From assembly GCA_005804965.1 (NCBI GenBank), contig SYOC01000413.1, positions 1-32,688 on the forward strand: 32,688 bases of DNA. Direction: 5' to 3'. A model generated the notes under the pieces. The model searched no databases, had not been told where the DNA came from, and saw only the letters and a program-made list of their open reading frames with translations. Position numbers and translations under genes: made by a program. The stretch is from Pseudomonadota bacterium. Lineage in GTDB: Bacteria; Desulfobacterota; Binatia; Bin18. Shown here one piece after another: positions 1 to 7,549 of this stretch. Position 1 is the first letter of the stretch; each line of letters starts with the position of its first letter.

Positions 1-1582
1 AGATGGCGCGATTGCCGAGCATCTCGAAGTATTGTGTCGTCCGCGTAGAAGGCGCACTGGCATTCGCAAAGCTATACGCCATACTCACCCCCTCGATCGG
101 CTTCTGGGCCACTCCGTTGAGCATCTTGGGGAACTGCATCCCGGTGGTCTCCAGAATCGTGGGCACGATGTCGATGACATGGTGGAATTGGGTACGGATG
201 CCGCCTTTGTCCTTGATCCGTTGGGGCCACGAGATGACGAGACCGTTGCGCGTGCCGCCAAAGTGCGAGGCTACCTGCGTGGTCCATTGAAACGGCGTAT
301 CCAGGGCATGCGCCCACGCAACCGGATAGTGGTTATACGCCATGGGTCCGCCGAGGTCGTCGATGATGGACAGGAGGTAGTCGAGGCTTTCCGGAACGCC
401 GTTGGCGATAATGCCCAATTCGTTCGCAAGGCCTTGCAGCGTGCCTTCAGCACTGGCGCCGTTATCCCCCTGAATGAAGATGACCATCGTATTGTCCATC
501 TCCCCCATCTGCTCAATGCTCTGAATCACCCGTCCGACTTGATAATCGCAGTAGGCCAAGGCTCCGGCATAGACCTCCATCATTCGTGCATAGAGCCGCT
601 TTTGATCCGCGCTCATCCCATCCCAGGCTGGGATCTCTTTCGGTCGCGGCGTGAGCTTGGCGTCGGCTGGGATAATGCCCATCTGTTTTTGCCGGGCATA
701 GATGTCCTCACGCAACTGATCCCATCCCGCATCAAACTGGCCCTTGAATTGGGCGATCCATTCCTTGGGCGCGTGATGGGGCGCATGGGCAGTTCCTGGA
801 GCGTAGTAAACAAAGAACGGTTTGTTCGGAGCCACAGCATGCTGCATGCGGAGCCACGAGATGGCGCGATCCGCCATGAGCTGGTCGAAGTGCATGGGAT
901 GACCGTTGCGTTGCTCCTCGGCCTCAATTGGCTTGGTATTCTCGTAGATTGCCGACTTCCATTGGTTCGTATCGCCACCAAGGAAGCCATAAAAATATTC
1001 AAAGCCGAGACCAGTGGGCCAGAGATCGAACGGTCCAGCCTGGCTCGTGTGCCAGTCGGGGATGTTGTGGTTCTTGCCATACCAAGAGGTGTTGTAGCCA
1101 TGCTGCTTCAGCACCTCGGCGATGGTGCCGCTGCTCTTCGGCATCAGCGTATGGTAGCCGGGATAACCACTCCCCAATTCCATGACCGCGCCAGACGCAT
1201 TGCTGTGGTGGTTCCGTCCAGTGATGAGCGCCGCCCGCGTAGGTGAGCAGAGCGCGTGGGTGTGGAACTGCGTGTAGCGCAATCCATTGGCGGCGAGGCG
1301 CTCGAACGTCGGCGTCGGGATCGGCCCGCCGAAGGGACTGCTGGCCGCGAAACCAACATCGTCGGTCATGATCAACAGAATGTTTGGTACCCCTTGGGGA
1401 GCCGAAACCTCTTTGGGGAAATCGGGAGTCGAATCCTTGACTGTCCGACCAATTTTTCCCTTGAACGGCTGAGTAGGCCGGGGAAGCGTCTCTTGAGCAT
1501 GAGCAACAGTCACAAGCCCTGCCATCAAGCCAGCAACCCCCCAGACTGCGGCCAACCATAGTTTTCTCCGCCGGTCCATCAT
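1..1582 (-). CDS. Secreted arylsulfatase (type I, formylglycine-dependent), 3' end outside window
   Basis: The frame is open for 527 codons and runs off the left edge, so the C-terminus is missing. Residues 1-30 form a signal peptide (basic start, hydrophobic core, AHA cleavage site before QE). The sulfatase core follows: PNILLIMTDDVG with metal-binding Asp74-Asp75, then LCSPTRAALITGR, whose Cys112 is the residue converted to formylglycine in the C-x-P-x-R family motif. YGKNHN (168-173), TAHAPHH around 264-270 and QGDNG (371-375) supply the usual Lys, His and Asp-Asn active-site residues. The family hydrolyses sulfate esters; with a signal peptide it should act in the periplasm or outside. 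The GDNGASAEG segment resembles the long bacterial arylsulfatases, so perhaps a third is missing. ATG at 1582 is chosen because GGAGG lies six bases upstream; ATG at 1579 is equally readable. No sulfatase-maturing enzyme is visible. Confidence 0.93.
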   Translation of the reverse strand, partial: MMDRRRKLWLAAVWGVAGLMAGLVTVAHAQETLPRPTQPFKGKIGRTVKDSTPDFPKEVSAPQGVPNILLIMTDDVGFAASSPFGGPIPTPTFERLAANGLRYTQFHTHALCSPTRAALITGRNHHSNASGAVMELGSGYPGYHTLMPKSSGTIAEVLKQHGYNTSWYGKNHNIPDWHTSQAGPFDLWPTGLGFEYFYGFLGGDTNQWKSAIYENTKPIEAEEQRNGHPMHFDQLMADRAISWLRMQHAVAPNKPFFVYYAPGTAHAPHHAPKEWIAQFKGQFDAGWDQLREDIYARQKQMGIIPADAKLTPRPKEIPAWDGMSADQKRLYARMMEVYAGALAYCDYQVGRVIQSIEQMGEMDNTMVIFIQGDNGASAEGTLQGLANELGIIANGVPESLDYLLSIIDDLGGPMAYNHYPVAWAHALDTPFQWTTQVASHFGGTRNGLVISWPQRIKDKGGIRTQFHHVIDIVPTILETTGMQFPKMLNGVAQKPIEGVSMAYSFANASAPSTRTTQYFEMLGNRAI

Positions 1583-1611
1583 CCGCGCCCTCCTTTTGGC
1601 AATGTTACGTG

Positions 1612-1785
1612 TCACCACGCGACGAGCGCGAGGAACGCGCCCGATCTCTCGGCGGTTCTCGTGCTAGCGTTCACGTCGAGCAGTTTGTAGTAACACCCAG
1701 CGGTGATGAAGTCTTTCTAGTCCCCGTCTTTGGTGTCAAAGCGGAAATTGCGGAACTGGCTCTGACTAGGCGCTGTGTTGGTCAT
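1612..1785 (-). pseudogene. Decayed 5' gene fragment with one in-frame stop
   Basis: An ATG at 1785, preceded by AAAGAGAAAAACG, opens a frame starting MTNTAPSQSQFRNFRFDT. It ends at a TAG (1717-1719) after 22 residues. The same frame then stays open for 34 further codons to a TGA at 1612-1614. The segment FRNFRFDT followed by an acidic stretch resembles the N-termini of FadJ-type 3-hydroxyacyl-CoA dehydrogenases, which often begin similarly; this is a memory-based resemblance over a very short stretch. The fragment starts inside a repeat also found at 3196-3228. It is most easily read as the leftover start of a lost gene; a genuine 22-residue peptide cannot be excluded. Confidence 0.3.
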
Positions 1786-1799
1786 CGTTTTTCTCTTTC
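1767..1799. repeat. 33-bp direct repeat, copy A (gene-start region)
   Basis: This stretch matches 3196-3228 at 30 of 33 positions in the same orientation (differences at repeat positions 8, 14 and 16). On the minus strand it carries a purine-rich leader, AAAGAGAAAAACG, directly before an ATG and the first codons of a short ORF. The two copies lie 1429 bases apart and flank the 2OG oxygenase gene. Confidence 0.75.
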
Positions 1800-1927
1800 C
1801 ATTCAGAAGCCGGGAGTTTATCTGAGAATGTTTGGAATCGGCAAGCGGAGATGCAGTGTAAGGAACATGGCAAGTTTATGGAAACTCAGTCGTAGGCTGG
1901 GTCATGACCTAACCTACATGACGATGG

Positions 1928-2998
1928 CTACTCCGCACTGTCTGGGCGATCTCCTTCATAATACGGTGACCGACCCAGCTTATCCTTGAGATGAACAAAT
2001 ACCTTGTGCGAGAACCACTCAGTATACTCACGCACGGTGACTGGCCGATACTGGGGCGGATGCTCCACGTCACGGCACGTTTCCACACAGTCAATCAAAG
2101 TGTCTGGGCTCGGACTATAAAAAAACGGAATTGCATAGCGATCGCGGCCCGACTGGTTGATCACGCGGTGCCATGTGGACCGGAATCGACCGTTGCTCCA
2201 CAGGCGAAGAATCTCGCCCGCATTTACTAAAAACGTCCCGGGGAGCGCGGGCGCTTGAATCCATTTCTTCTCAGGCGTGCGCAGTTCCAATCCTGGAATC
2301 TCGGATTGCGCCAGGATCGTAATAAAATCGCCGTCAATATGCGGTGAAGCGTTGAACTGGTTCTCTTCACATTGCGTGGCTGGATAGTGGGAGACACGCA
2401 GAATGCCCAGCGGACGCGAATGCACAAACGCCGGGTCAAAGAAATGCTCAGGGAGACCTAGCGCCGTGGCGTAAACCGGCAGTAGGCGCAAACTCAGTGC
2501 TTCCATGGCCTCAAAGTACTCGATCAGGGTGTCGCGAAAGCCAGGTAAATCCTCCGGCCACAGATTCCCTCCTTGGTAAAGAGGATTTGGAGTGTCGACA
2601 TCTCGCGTCTTCGCTTGAACCTCGCGCCCGATAAAGAACGCCTCACCAATGTCTGGCTTGCCAGGAGTCTTGCCGCGATGGTACTTAGGCCGTTGGAGTC
2701 CTGACGGCATATAGCCAAGGCCTTTGCTATTCACTTTTACGGCTAATTTACGCTCCAGCGGTTGAGCGTGGAACCGTGCATTTTCGGCAAACACACGGTC
2801 AATCAGCAGCTGGGGAACGCCATGGTTTTCGATAAAGAAGAAGCCAATGTCTTCAAGCGCGAGACGTACTTCCTCCCCCAAGCGTCCGAGCGCGCCAGGC
2901 TCTCCAGCCAGGGACGGTCCAATATCCAGGACGGGAATACGATCCTCTTCACTCAGAGGCTGGGCTTCTTTGAAGATGAATGGGTGTGTCGTGCTCAT
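1928..2998 (-). CDS. 2OG-Fe(II) dioxygenase, isopenicillin N synthase family
   Basis: The 356-residue protein has the two-part layout of the family: an N-terminal DIOX_N-like region (IPVLDIGPSL, then FFFIENHGVP at about 53-62) and a C-terminal jelly-roll. The iron ligands are visible as SPHIDGD (His220, Asp222) and TWHRVIN (His277). The usual R-x-S that holds the co-substrate or substrate carboxylate reads R-Y-A (Arg287, Ala289). Family members hydroxylate, desaturate or cyclise small molecules with Fe(II), usually with 2-oxoglutarate; the substrate here is unknown. ATG at 2998 has GAGGAG six bases upstream. Length is normal. It lies between a propeller gene upstream and the sulfatase downstream on the same strand, within a pair of 33-bp direct repeats. 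Cytoplasmic; no signal peptide. Confidence 0.92.
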   Translation of the reverse strand: MSTTHPFIFKEAQPLSEEDRIPVLDIGPSLAGEPGALGRLGEEVRLALEDIGFFFIENHGVPQLLIDRVFAENARFHAQPLERKLAVKVNSKGLGYMPSGLQRPKYHRGKTPGKPDIGEAFFIGREVQAKTRDVDTPNPLYQGGNLWPEDLPGFRDTLIEYFEAMEALSLRLLPVYATALGLPEHFFDPAFVHSRPLGILRVSHYPATQCEENQFNASPHIDGDFITILAQSEIPGLELRTPEKKWIQAPALPGTFLVNAGEILRLWSNGRFRSTWHRVINQSGRDRYAIPFFYSPSPDTLIDCVETCRDVEHPPQYRPVTVREYTEWFSHKVFVHLKDKLGRSPYYEGDRPDSAE

Positions 2999-3081
2999 GA
3001 GATACTCCTCACGAAGCCAGGTATCCTACTCTCTCCTAAAAGTCCAGAATTCTGGAGTTCTCACCCGCCCCGCGACCTTTC

Positions 3082-3192
3082 TCAGCGCGACGAATAGGCC
3101 AAATCCTTGGCGAAGTCGTGAATGGTAATCGCACGTTTGAGGTTGAGCTTGTCGTCCATCAGATCATAGGTCCGATCCGAAGAGCCACGCAT
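3082..3192 (-). CDS. Possible 36-residue ORF or gene remnant
   Basis: In the 230-base gap between the 2OG oxygenase and the propeller gene, an ATG at 3192 opens a frame starting MRGSSDRTYDLMDDKLN, with a second ATG at 3159. It ends at 3082 with DLAYSSR. I do not recognise it. No convincing ribosome site precedes either ATG. A different frame starting at 3214, inside the repeat and with the purine-rich leader, gives only MANTAPIDAW plus six residues. The pattern (good start site, then early stop, then an open frame shifted relative to it) fits the frameshifted start of a lost gene better than a working small protein. Confidence 0.2.
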   Translation of the reverse strand: MRGSSDRTYDLMDDKLNLKRAITIHDFAKDLAYSSR

Positions 3193-3195
3193 CGA

Positions 3196-3228
3196 TAGGC
3201 GCAGTGTTTGCCATCGTTTTTCTCTTTC
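3196..3228. repeat. 33-bp direct repeat, copy B (gene-start region)
   Basis: Second copy of the repeat at 1767-1799, 30 of 33 bases identical. It begins at the last base of the propeller stop codon and, on the minus strand, carries AAAGAGAAAAACG before an ATG at 3214. That start leads to a 16-residue ORF. The next propeller paralogue (start 13907) has a weaker version of the same purine leader, AAGAGAAAAG. Confidence 0.75.
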
Positions 3229-4331
3229 TACTGTGTAATCTCTACGATAAATCCGTCCGGCAGCTCGCGCTTGCCGTAAATAAAGTCGCCGTTGATATCA
3301 GCGACCCATAACCTATTGCCAACGAACCGTAGCCCCCAGGGATTGATAAACCCGGAAGCGACAAGTTCGAGTTTACCTTCTGGTGTCACGCGGTGCACTT
3401 TTCCATCTGCTCGTAGCGCCTGCCCTAGCGGTACCGGGATCTCATAGTGGCCGACATCCACGACAAAGAGCTGCCCAGCATAAAGGCCGAATTCTGCGGG
3501 CGCAACATCGAGCGAGCCGAACAGGGTCGGCGCTTCCACAACGGGCTTGTCCACCACTTTTCCATCAGGCAGTACGCGTAAGATCGCGCTGCCGCGAGCA
3601 GCAAAGATACCTCCCCGAACAACCGTCACCAAGAGGGATTGGCCATCTGGAGCGAAACGCAGATACAACGGGCCGCCATGCCGCTTCGTATCAAACGTGA
3701 CAAACGGCAAGCACTTGCCGTCTGGCGTGATTTGATAAATCGTCTCGTTCAGCGTCGTCGATGCATAGAGTTTGCCGGCAAACGGACTTCCAGGCGGTCC
3801 GAAACTCGCATCAACGCCAATGCCGCTGACTTTCTTCTTGCTCAACCCTGGCAAAGTACAGAAGATGCTGACGGCATAGTTGTCCCGTGGATTGATGCGC
3901 TGGATCACGTAGTTTTCCAGTCCACCTTTATCGCCGATCTTCGGTTGAGAAAGCGCAAAGACTTGGCCACCGAATGAGCCGAAATCGTCCGGGGCGATGT
4001 CGAAGCCTGCACTGATCGGCAGCATCTTATTGGCGTCCACCAACACCGAGACTTTCCCTTGCTTATCAATTGCTAGGAGGCGGCTACCCTTGTCGCCCTC
4101 CTCTTTGCCGTCGTCATTGAGCCACACTGCCTCGTCGTGCAGATGCATCACCAGCGGATCATACAGCTGACCCGGTGGCACGATGACCTTGGCCGTAAAT
4201 CCGGCTGCGGGCTTAATGTCATGCGCCATCACCCGCTCCAACAAGGCTTTCAATTCGTCATCGGCATCGGCTGAAGCAATCAGCAACACATTCAACACTA
4301 CCCCAACAAGGACACGCCATCTCTTCCCCAT
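3228..4331 (-). CDS. Secreted beta-propeller (SMP-30/NHL-like) protein, copy 1
   Basis: From ATG 4331 the protein has 367 residues and begins with a signal peptide (KRWRVLVGVVLNVLLIASADA, cleavage before DDELK). The rest is repeated beta-strand units of SMP-30/NHL/sugar-lactonase-like propellers, for example ITPDGKCLPFV, LRFAPDGQSLLV and VTPEGKLELVASGF. No catalytic residue set can be named, so lactonase activity is only a possibility; the role could be binding in the periplasm. It is homologous along its whole length to the protein at 12783-13907; both contain DDGKEEG and end in GKRELPDGFIVEI or GQRELPDGFIVEI. The frame stays open upstream to 4631, but ATG 4331 is preferred for its AAGGAG five bases upstream and the signal peptide. 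Confidence 0.85.
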   Translation of the reverse strand: MGKRWRVLVGVVLNVLLIASADADDELKALLERVMAHDIKPAAGFTAKVIVPPGQLYDPLVMHLHDEAVWLNDDGKEEGDKGSRLLAIDKQGKVSVLVDANKMLPISAGFDIAPDDFGSFGGQVFALSQPKIGDKGGLENYVIQRINPRDNYAVSIFCTLPGLSKKKVSGIGVDASFGPPGSPFAGKLYASTTLNETIYQITPDGKCLPFVTFDTKRHGGPLYLRFAPDGQSLLVTVVRGGIFAARGSAILRVLPDGKVVDKPVVEAPTLFGSLDVAPAEFGLYAGQLFVVDVGHYEIPVPLGQALRADGKVHRVTPEGKLELVASGFINPWGLRFVGNRLWVADINGDFIYGKRELPDGFIVEITQ

Positions 4332-4334
4332 CAT

Positions 4335-4714
4335 TTCTCCTTTGCGGTGAGAATCATAACGCATACGCAGAACTCCAATTCTAATGTCTTGAGGATTGTC
4401 ATATCCCCCTTCCCTAGCGGACGAGTATAGATACGCGACCGTAGACAGTATAGTCACAGAGCCTTGACCAAGCAGCAAGTCAACCTCTGCACTGCTGTGC
4501 GTCCGCCAAAAGTACATCATCGGCCACGCACAGCGTGGAGATTTGTGTCGAGCACGACCCCACTCTTCCGTGGTCTGATTGCGCTGCTTAGAGATGCGAC
4601 AACGCTGGTACGCTCTCATGATGGAGAACACGGCAGGATGACAGCGGAGGTTGACGGCACCTATGAACTCCGTACATTGAAGCTACTACACCCCAGACGT
4701 GAGGAGCATATTCT
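4335..4714. other. Divergent promoter region, no gene seen
   Basis: This 380-base stretch separates the minus-strand propeller gene from the plus-strand cupin. It should hold both promoters. Open frames that cross it lack ribosome sites and motifs. One candidate sigma-70 site for the cupin is listed separately; I found no convincing operator palindrome. Confidence 0.5.
4651..4678 (+). promoter_or_regulatory. Candidate sigma-70 promoter of cupin gene
   Basis: TTGACG (5 of 6 matches to the -35 consensus) and TACATT (4 of 6 to the -10) are separated by 16 bases, 37 bases before the cupin start codon. Spacing is one short of optimal and the -10 box is weak, so this is only a candidate. Confidence 0.25.
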
Positions 4715-5167
4715 ATGGCAGCTGCAGTTTCCCCCCTGACCCCGTATCGCTTTGACGATCGGCAAATTGACTGGCGAGCGCTCGGTGACTTTCAGCATCT
4801 CGAGGCCTCCATCTTCTTTGTAGATGAAGAACAGAATATCGTTGATTTCATCATCAAATTCGATCCCAACGAGAAGGTGTTGCTGCATCGGCACCTCGCT
4901 GCCACCAATACCTTTGTGGTCGAGGGAGAGCATCGGATTTATGAAGCCGACGGTCAACTCCGAGAGGTTCGCCCGGCGGGTCGGTATACCTTTAGTACCG
5001 GGGGCGATGCCCATAATGAAGGCGGCGGCCCCACAGGCGGGATTGTATACTACACCGTGCGTGGTCAGACCGATGCGCTGTTCGATCTGTTGGACGAAGA
5101 TCTCAAGGTGGTAGCGACGTTACGCACTGGGGACTTCAAAGCTGCGCTCGACGCCCAACAACAGTAA
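4715..5167 (+). CDS. Single-domain cupin protein, copy 1
   Basis: The 150-residue protein is one cupin barrel. The first cupin motif appears as VLLHRHLAATNTFVVEGEH, with metal-binding His58 and His60; the usual Glu four residues on is Thr64. The second motif appears as GGDAHNEGGGP, with His100. Mononuclear cupins of this size are often dioxygenases, isomerases or anti-sigma/sensor domains (ChrR-like); nothing visible decides between them. GAGGAG lies eight bases before the ATG. It resembles the cupin at 5669-6142 in the order and spacing of motifs, so the two are probably paralogues. It is the first gene of the plus-strand pair and is separated from the second by 500 bases. Confidence 0.8.
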   Translation: MAAAVSPLTPYRFDDRQIDWRALGDFQHLEASIFFVDEEQNIVDFIIKFDPNEKVLLHRHLAATNTFVVEGEHRIYEADGQLREVRPAGRYTFSTGGDAHNEGGGPTGGIVYYTVRGQTDALFDLLDEDLKVVATLRTGDFKAALDAQQQ

Positions 5168-5668
5168 CAGGGTAAGCAGGCTGTCCTCAGCCACATGTGT
5201 AAATGGAGTGTGACAAGTGTGGCTCCCGCTGGCATCCTCGTGCAATCCCATGCTTTATTCGGTTGCTCAGGTCCAGCGTTGCCAGGTCGGTTGGACGTGC
5301 AGCTCGGTTACGTAAGCGGCAGGCCTCCCCAAGAGTCCGCCTTTGCACACGCGTTGGACGGCGAAGTGGAACGTATGACGGGGTTCTTGGCGCTGGAGGG
5401 AGGGAGCTTGGCATGTGTTTCTGTCTTCGCAAGCGCTCAGCGAATCGCCAAGCAACAATCTCCCTCCTCTCTCTTGTTTCGTCTCGATCGCTATTGTACA
5501 AAGCCCCCCATGCCTGCTGCGCAGAAGACGAGTCTTTGCCTGGTGACCCATTGGGCAGGCTGCTCTCAGGCTGATGATTGGCAGTGACGTAACTATGAGG
5601 CTGCAAGCACCGTATGCCCACGCTCCTTGCGGCCAACGACTTAACCTGGGCAATGACGAGGAGAAACG
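5168..5668. other. 500-base spacer between the two cupins
   Basis: All three plus frames and two minus frames contain moderate open stretches, but none has a ribosome site together with protein-like composition or a known motif. The stretch is rich in alternating purine/pyrimidine runs and looks non-coding or fully decayed. GAGGAGAAACG at its end is the ribosome site of the second cupin. Confidence 0.45.
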
Positions 5669-6142
5669 ATGGCAGCAGTCAGCAACCTCCCTGTGACGCC
5701 GGTGTCCGGCTTGGCTCTTGATCATATCACGTGGATCCATCTCGAAGGGAGCCCGAGGTTTGACTATCCAATCGAGTACTGGGTCGCGGTGCTGGGAGCC
5801 GAACCAGAGAAGGGTCGGATTGACTTTCTCTCCAAATGGGCACCGAACTCCTACTGTCACTTCCATCGGCACATCGGCGAGACCACCACGCTCGTACTCG
5901 AAGGCGAGCAGCATATCGTCGAGACCACCCCCACGCAGACGATCCATAAAGTCCGCAAACCTGGCTTTTATGCGCACACTCCTGGTGGCGAGGTCCACAT
6001 GGAATACGGAGGACCAGAAGGGACGGTGGTGTTCTTCAGTTGCCAGGCCGACAACGGTCGCCTCTTCGAGGTGCTCGACAAAGAGGAAAACGTGCTCGCT
6101 GTCGCAACCATTGAGGGGTTTCTCTCCGGAAAACTCCGCTAA
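5669..6142 (+). CDS. Single-domain cupin protein, copy 2
   Basis: The 157-residue protein has the same plan as the cupin at 4715-5167. Its first motif reads SYCHFHRHIGETTTLVLEGE (His66 and His68 align with the copy-1 histidines, with an extra His64, and Glu71 present), and the second reads GGEVHMEYGGP (His110). Unlike copy 1 it keeps a complete His-His-Glu-His set, so it is the better candidate for a metal-dependent enzyme. In this context (oxygenases, acyl-CoA dehydrogenases) a ring-cleaving or hydroxyketone-cleaving dioxygenase is plausible but unproven. GAGGAG sits six bases before the ATG. Confidence 0.82.
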   Translation: MAAVSNLPVTPVSGLALDHITWIHLEGSPRFDYPIEYWVAVLGAEPEKGRIDFLSKWAPNSYCHFHRHIGETTTLVLEGEQHIVETTPTQTIHKVRKPGFYAHTPGGEVHMEYGGPEGTVVFFSCQADNGRLFEVLDKEENVLAVATIEGFLSGKLR

Positions 6143-6232
6143 GGTAGTTGCCTGCCCAATGGCTGAGCCACCGCCGGTGACCACGGCGATTGTTCCTGCG
6201 CTACGTCCTGCCAGCCTTGCTCTAAATCGGAC
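6143..6232 (-). pseudogene. N-terminal remnant of a short-chain dehydrogenase
   Basis: Read on the minus strand, this piece encodes LAGRSAGTIAVVTGGGSAIG followed by QAT. That is the first beta strand and glycine-rich NAD(P)-binding loop of the SDR family (TGxxxGxG, with the middle Gly as Ala). The frame continues to 5267 but runs antisense through the cupin gene, and no further SDR motif (NNAG, YxxxK) appears. The only upstream start in frame is a GTG at 6262 inside a dispersed repeat. This is a gene truncated where the cupin now ends. Confidence 0.55.
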
Positions 6233-6256
6233 CACAAAAGATTGGCACAGCAGCCC

Positions 6257-6319
6257 TGTCACCTGAGTGAAACGAAGGGTCTCGCCGAAAGATTCTTCGC
6301 TACGCTCAGAATGAGAGAC
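6257..6319. repeat. REP-like dispersed palindromic element
   Basis: The element contains two imperfect hairpin-forming arms: CACCTGAGTGAAACGAAGGG and ATTCTTCGCTACGCTCAGAAT (given here without its last base; ends ATTCT and AGAAT pair). From memory, intergenic elements with the core CATTCTGAGCG-AGCGAAGAAT are scattered in many copies in environmental bacterial genomes. It follows the acyl-CoA dehydrogenase stop codon and may serve as its 3' structure. Confidence 0.45.
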
Positions 6320-6364
6320 CTCAAGGGCTGTCGCAGAAAGTGTACGAATCTTCTGTGGACTGAT

Positions 6365-7549
6365 TTAGCCCTTGGGGAAGCCTAAGACCCGGTCGCCGAT
6401 GATGCCCCGTTGGATTTCGGAGGTGCCGCCAGCGATGGTCATGAGTCGAGAGGAGAGTGCTCGGCGACTCCACTTGCCGTTATCCAGGGAGTGAGCCGCG
6501 CCTAACGCTAACTGACTATAGGGACCAAGCAGCTCCATAGCGAACTGCGCAATGCGGAGACTCAAGTCACTGCCGGCAAGTTTGGCGATTGATCCTTCCG
6601 GGCCCGGAAGCGCGCCTCGGAGTTGCCGCGTCAATTGTCGGTAGCCGCTGTATTTGAGTGCCTGCACCTCAATCAGTAATTGCATCAGGCGCTGTCGCAC
6701 GCCTCCGTCGTTCCAGGCTGGGCTGCCGTTATATGACATCCGTTTGCTTAGATCGATGAGTTGCCGCATGACGGGTTCGAGTTGAAAGCCCATGCCGATA
6801 TTGGCGCGCTCAAACATCAACGTGGTCACGGCCACCTGCCAGCCGCGATTGAGTTCGCCCACGATGTTGGTTTTGGGCACACGCACATCTTCAAAGAACA
6901 CTTCGTTGAATTCCGCGTCGCCCGTAATTTGTACGAGCGGTCGCACGGTGATGCCCGGCGTTTTCATATCCACCAAGAGATAGGTAATACCCTGATGCTT
7001 TGGCGCATGCGGGTCCGTGCGCACCAGCAAGATGCACCAATCCGCCCGATGGGCATAGCTAGTCCACACCTTCTGGCCGTTGATGACGAAAACATCGCCG
7101 TCTTCCACCGCCCGGGTTTGCAGGGAGGCGAGATCCGATCCCGAGCCGGGTTCGGAATAGCCTTGACACCAAATTTCGTCAGCCGACAGAATTTTGGGAA
7201 TGAAGCGTTGTTTCTGTTCCTCCGTCCCCCAATGAATCAACGTGGGGCCCACCAACATCACGCCAAGACCATTGGCGATGCCGGGGGCGTGGGCGCGCCC
7301 CATTTCCTCGGCATAGATGACCTGTTCCAAAATCGTTGCCCCGCGGCCACCGTAGGCCTTGGGCCAGTGGATGCCTACCCAGTTGCCGGTGTGCAACTGT
7401 TTTTGCCAGGCGAGATGGAGGTCAAACCGCTCGTCCGCGCTGCGCTCCTCAAAAGCGTCGCTGGTATGCGAGGGGGGCATATTGGCGGCGAGCCAAGCGC
7501 GTACGTCCTGGCGAAATGCTTCTTCTTGAGCAGAAAAATGAAAATCCAT
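6365..7549 (-). CDS. Acyl-CoA dehydrogenase, copy 1
   Basis: The 394-residue flavoenzyme family oxidises acyl-CoA thioesters at the alpha-beta bond. The signature CQGYSEPGSGSDLASL lies at 128-143, VINGQKVWTS at 155-164, and the C-terminal flavin/subunit segment GGTSEIQRGIIGDRVLG closes the protein. I chose ATG 7549 over an upstream in-frame start at 7606 because GAGGAG precedes it and because the resulting MDFHFSAQEEAFRQ start aligns exactly with the copy at 21402-22586, also 394 residues. Sequence of the FadE type used in steroid, terpenoid and branched acyl degradation would fit the neighbours, but substrate class is inference. It is alone on its strand here. Confidence 0.93.
   Translation of the reverse strand: MDFHFSAQEEAFRQDVRAWLAANMPPSHTSDAFEERSADERFDLHLAWQKQLHTGNWVGIHWPKAYGGRGATILEQVIYAEEMGRAHAPGIANGLGVMLVGPTLIHWGTEEQKQRFIPKILSADEIWCQGYSEPGSGSDLASLQTRAVEDGDVFVINGQKVWTSYAHRADWCILLVRTDPHAPKHQGITYLLVDMKTPGITVRPLVQITGDAEFNEVFFEDVRVPKTNIVGELNRGWQVAVTTLMFERANIGMGFQLEPVMRQLIDLSKRMSYNGSPAWNDGGVRQRLMQLLIEVQALKYSGYRQLTRQLRGALPGPEGSIAKLAGSDLSLRIAQFAMELLGPYSQLALGAAHSLDNGKWSRRALSSRLMTIAGGTSEIQRGIIGDRVLGFPKG

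Larger units (their letters stand above)
1583..1927. other. Gene-poor gap between sulfatase and 2OG oxygenase
   Basis: About 345 bases lie between the sulfatase start and the stop of the next minus-strand gene. It holds one copy of a 33-bp repeat and a short minus-strand ORF with a good start site that stops after 22 codons (described separately). A plus-strand frame is open across most of it, but it has no ribosome site and no recognisable motif. I see no complete gene or clear terminator. Confidence 0.5.

Noticed and set aside
32-1246. 404-codon plus-strand open frame opposite the sulfatase
   Set aside because: The minus strand encodes a sulfatase with all active-site motifs; the plus frame has no ribosome site or known domain and is an antisense shadow.
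5267-6262. 331-codon minus-strand frame through cupin 2
   Set aside because: Only its first 30 or so codons after the repeat look SDR-like; the rest is antisense to a clear cupin or lies in the spacer. Treated as a remnant, not a gene.
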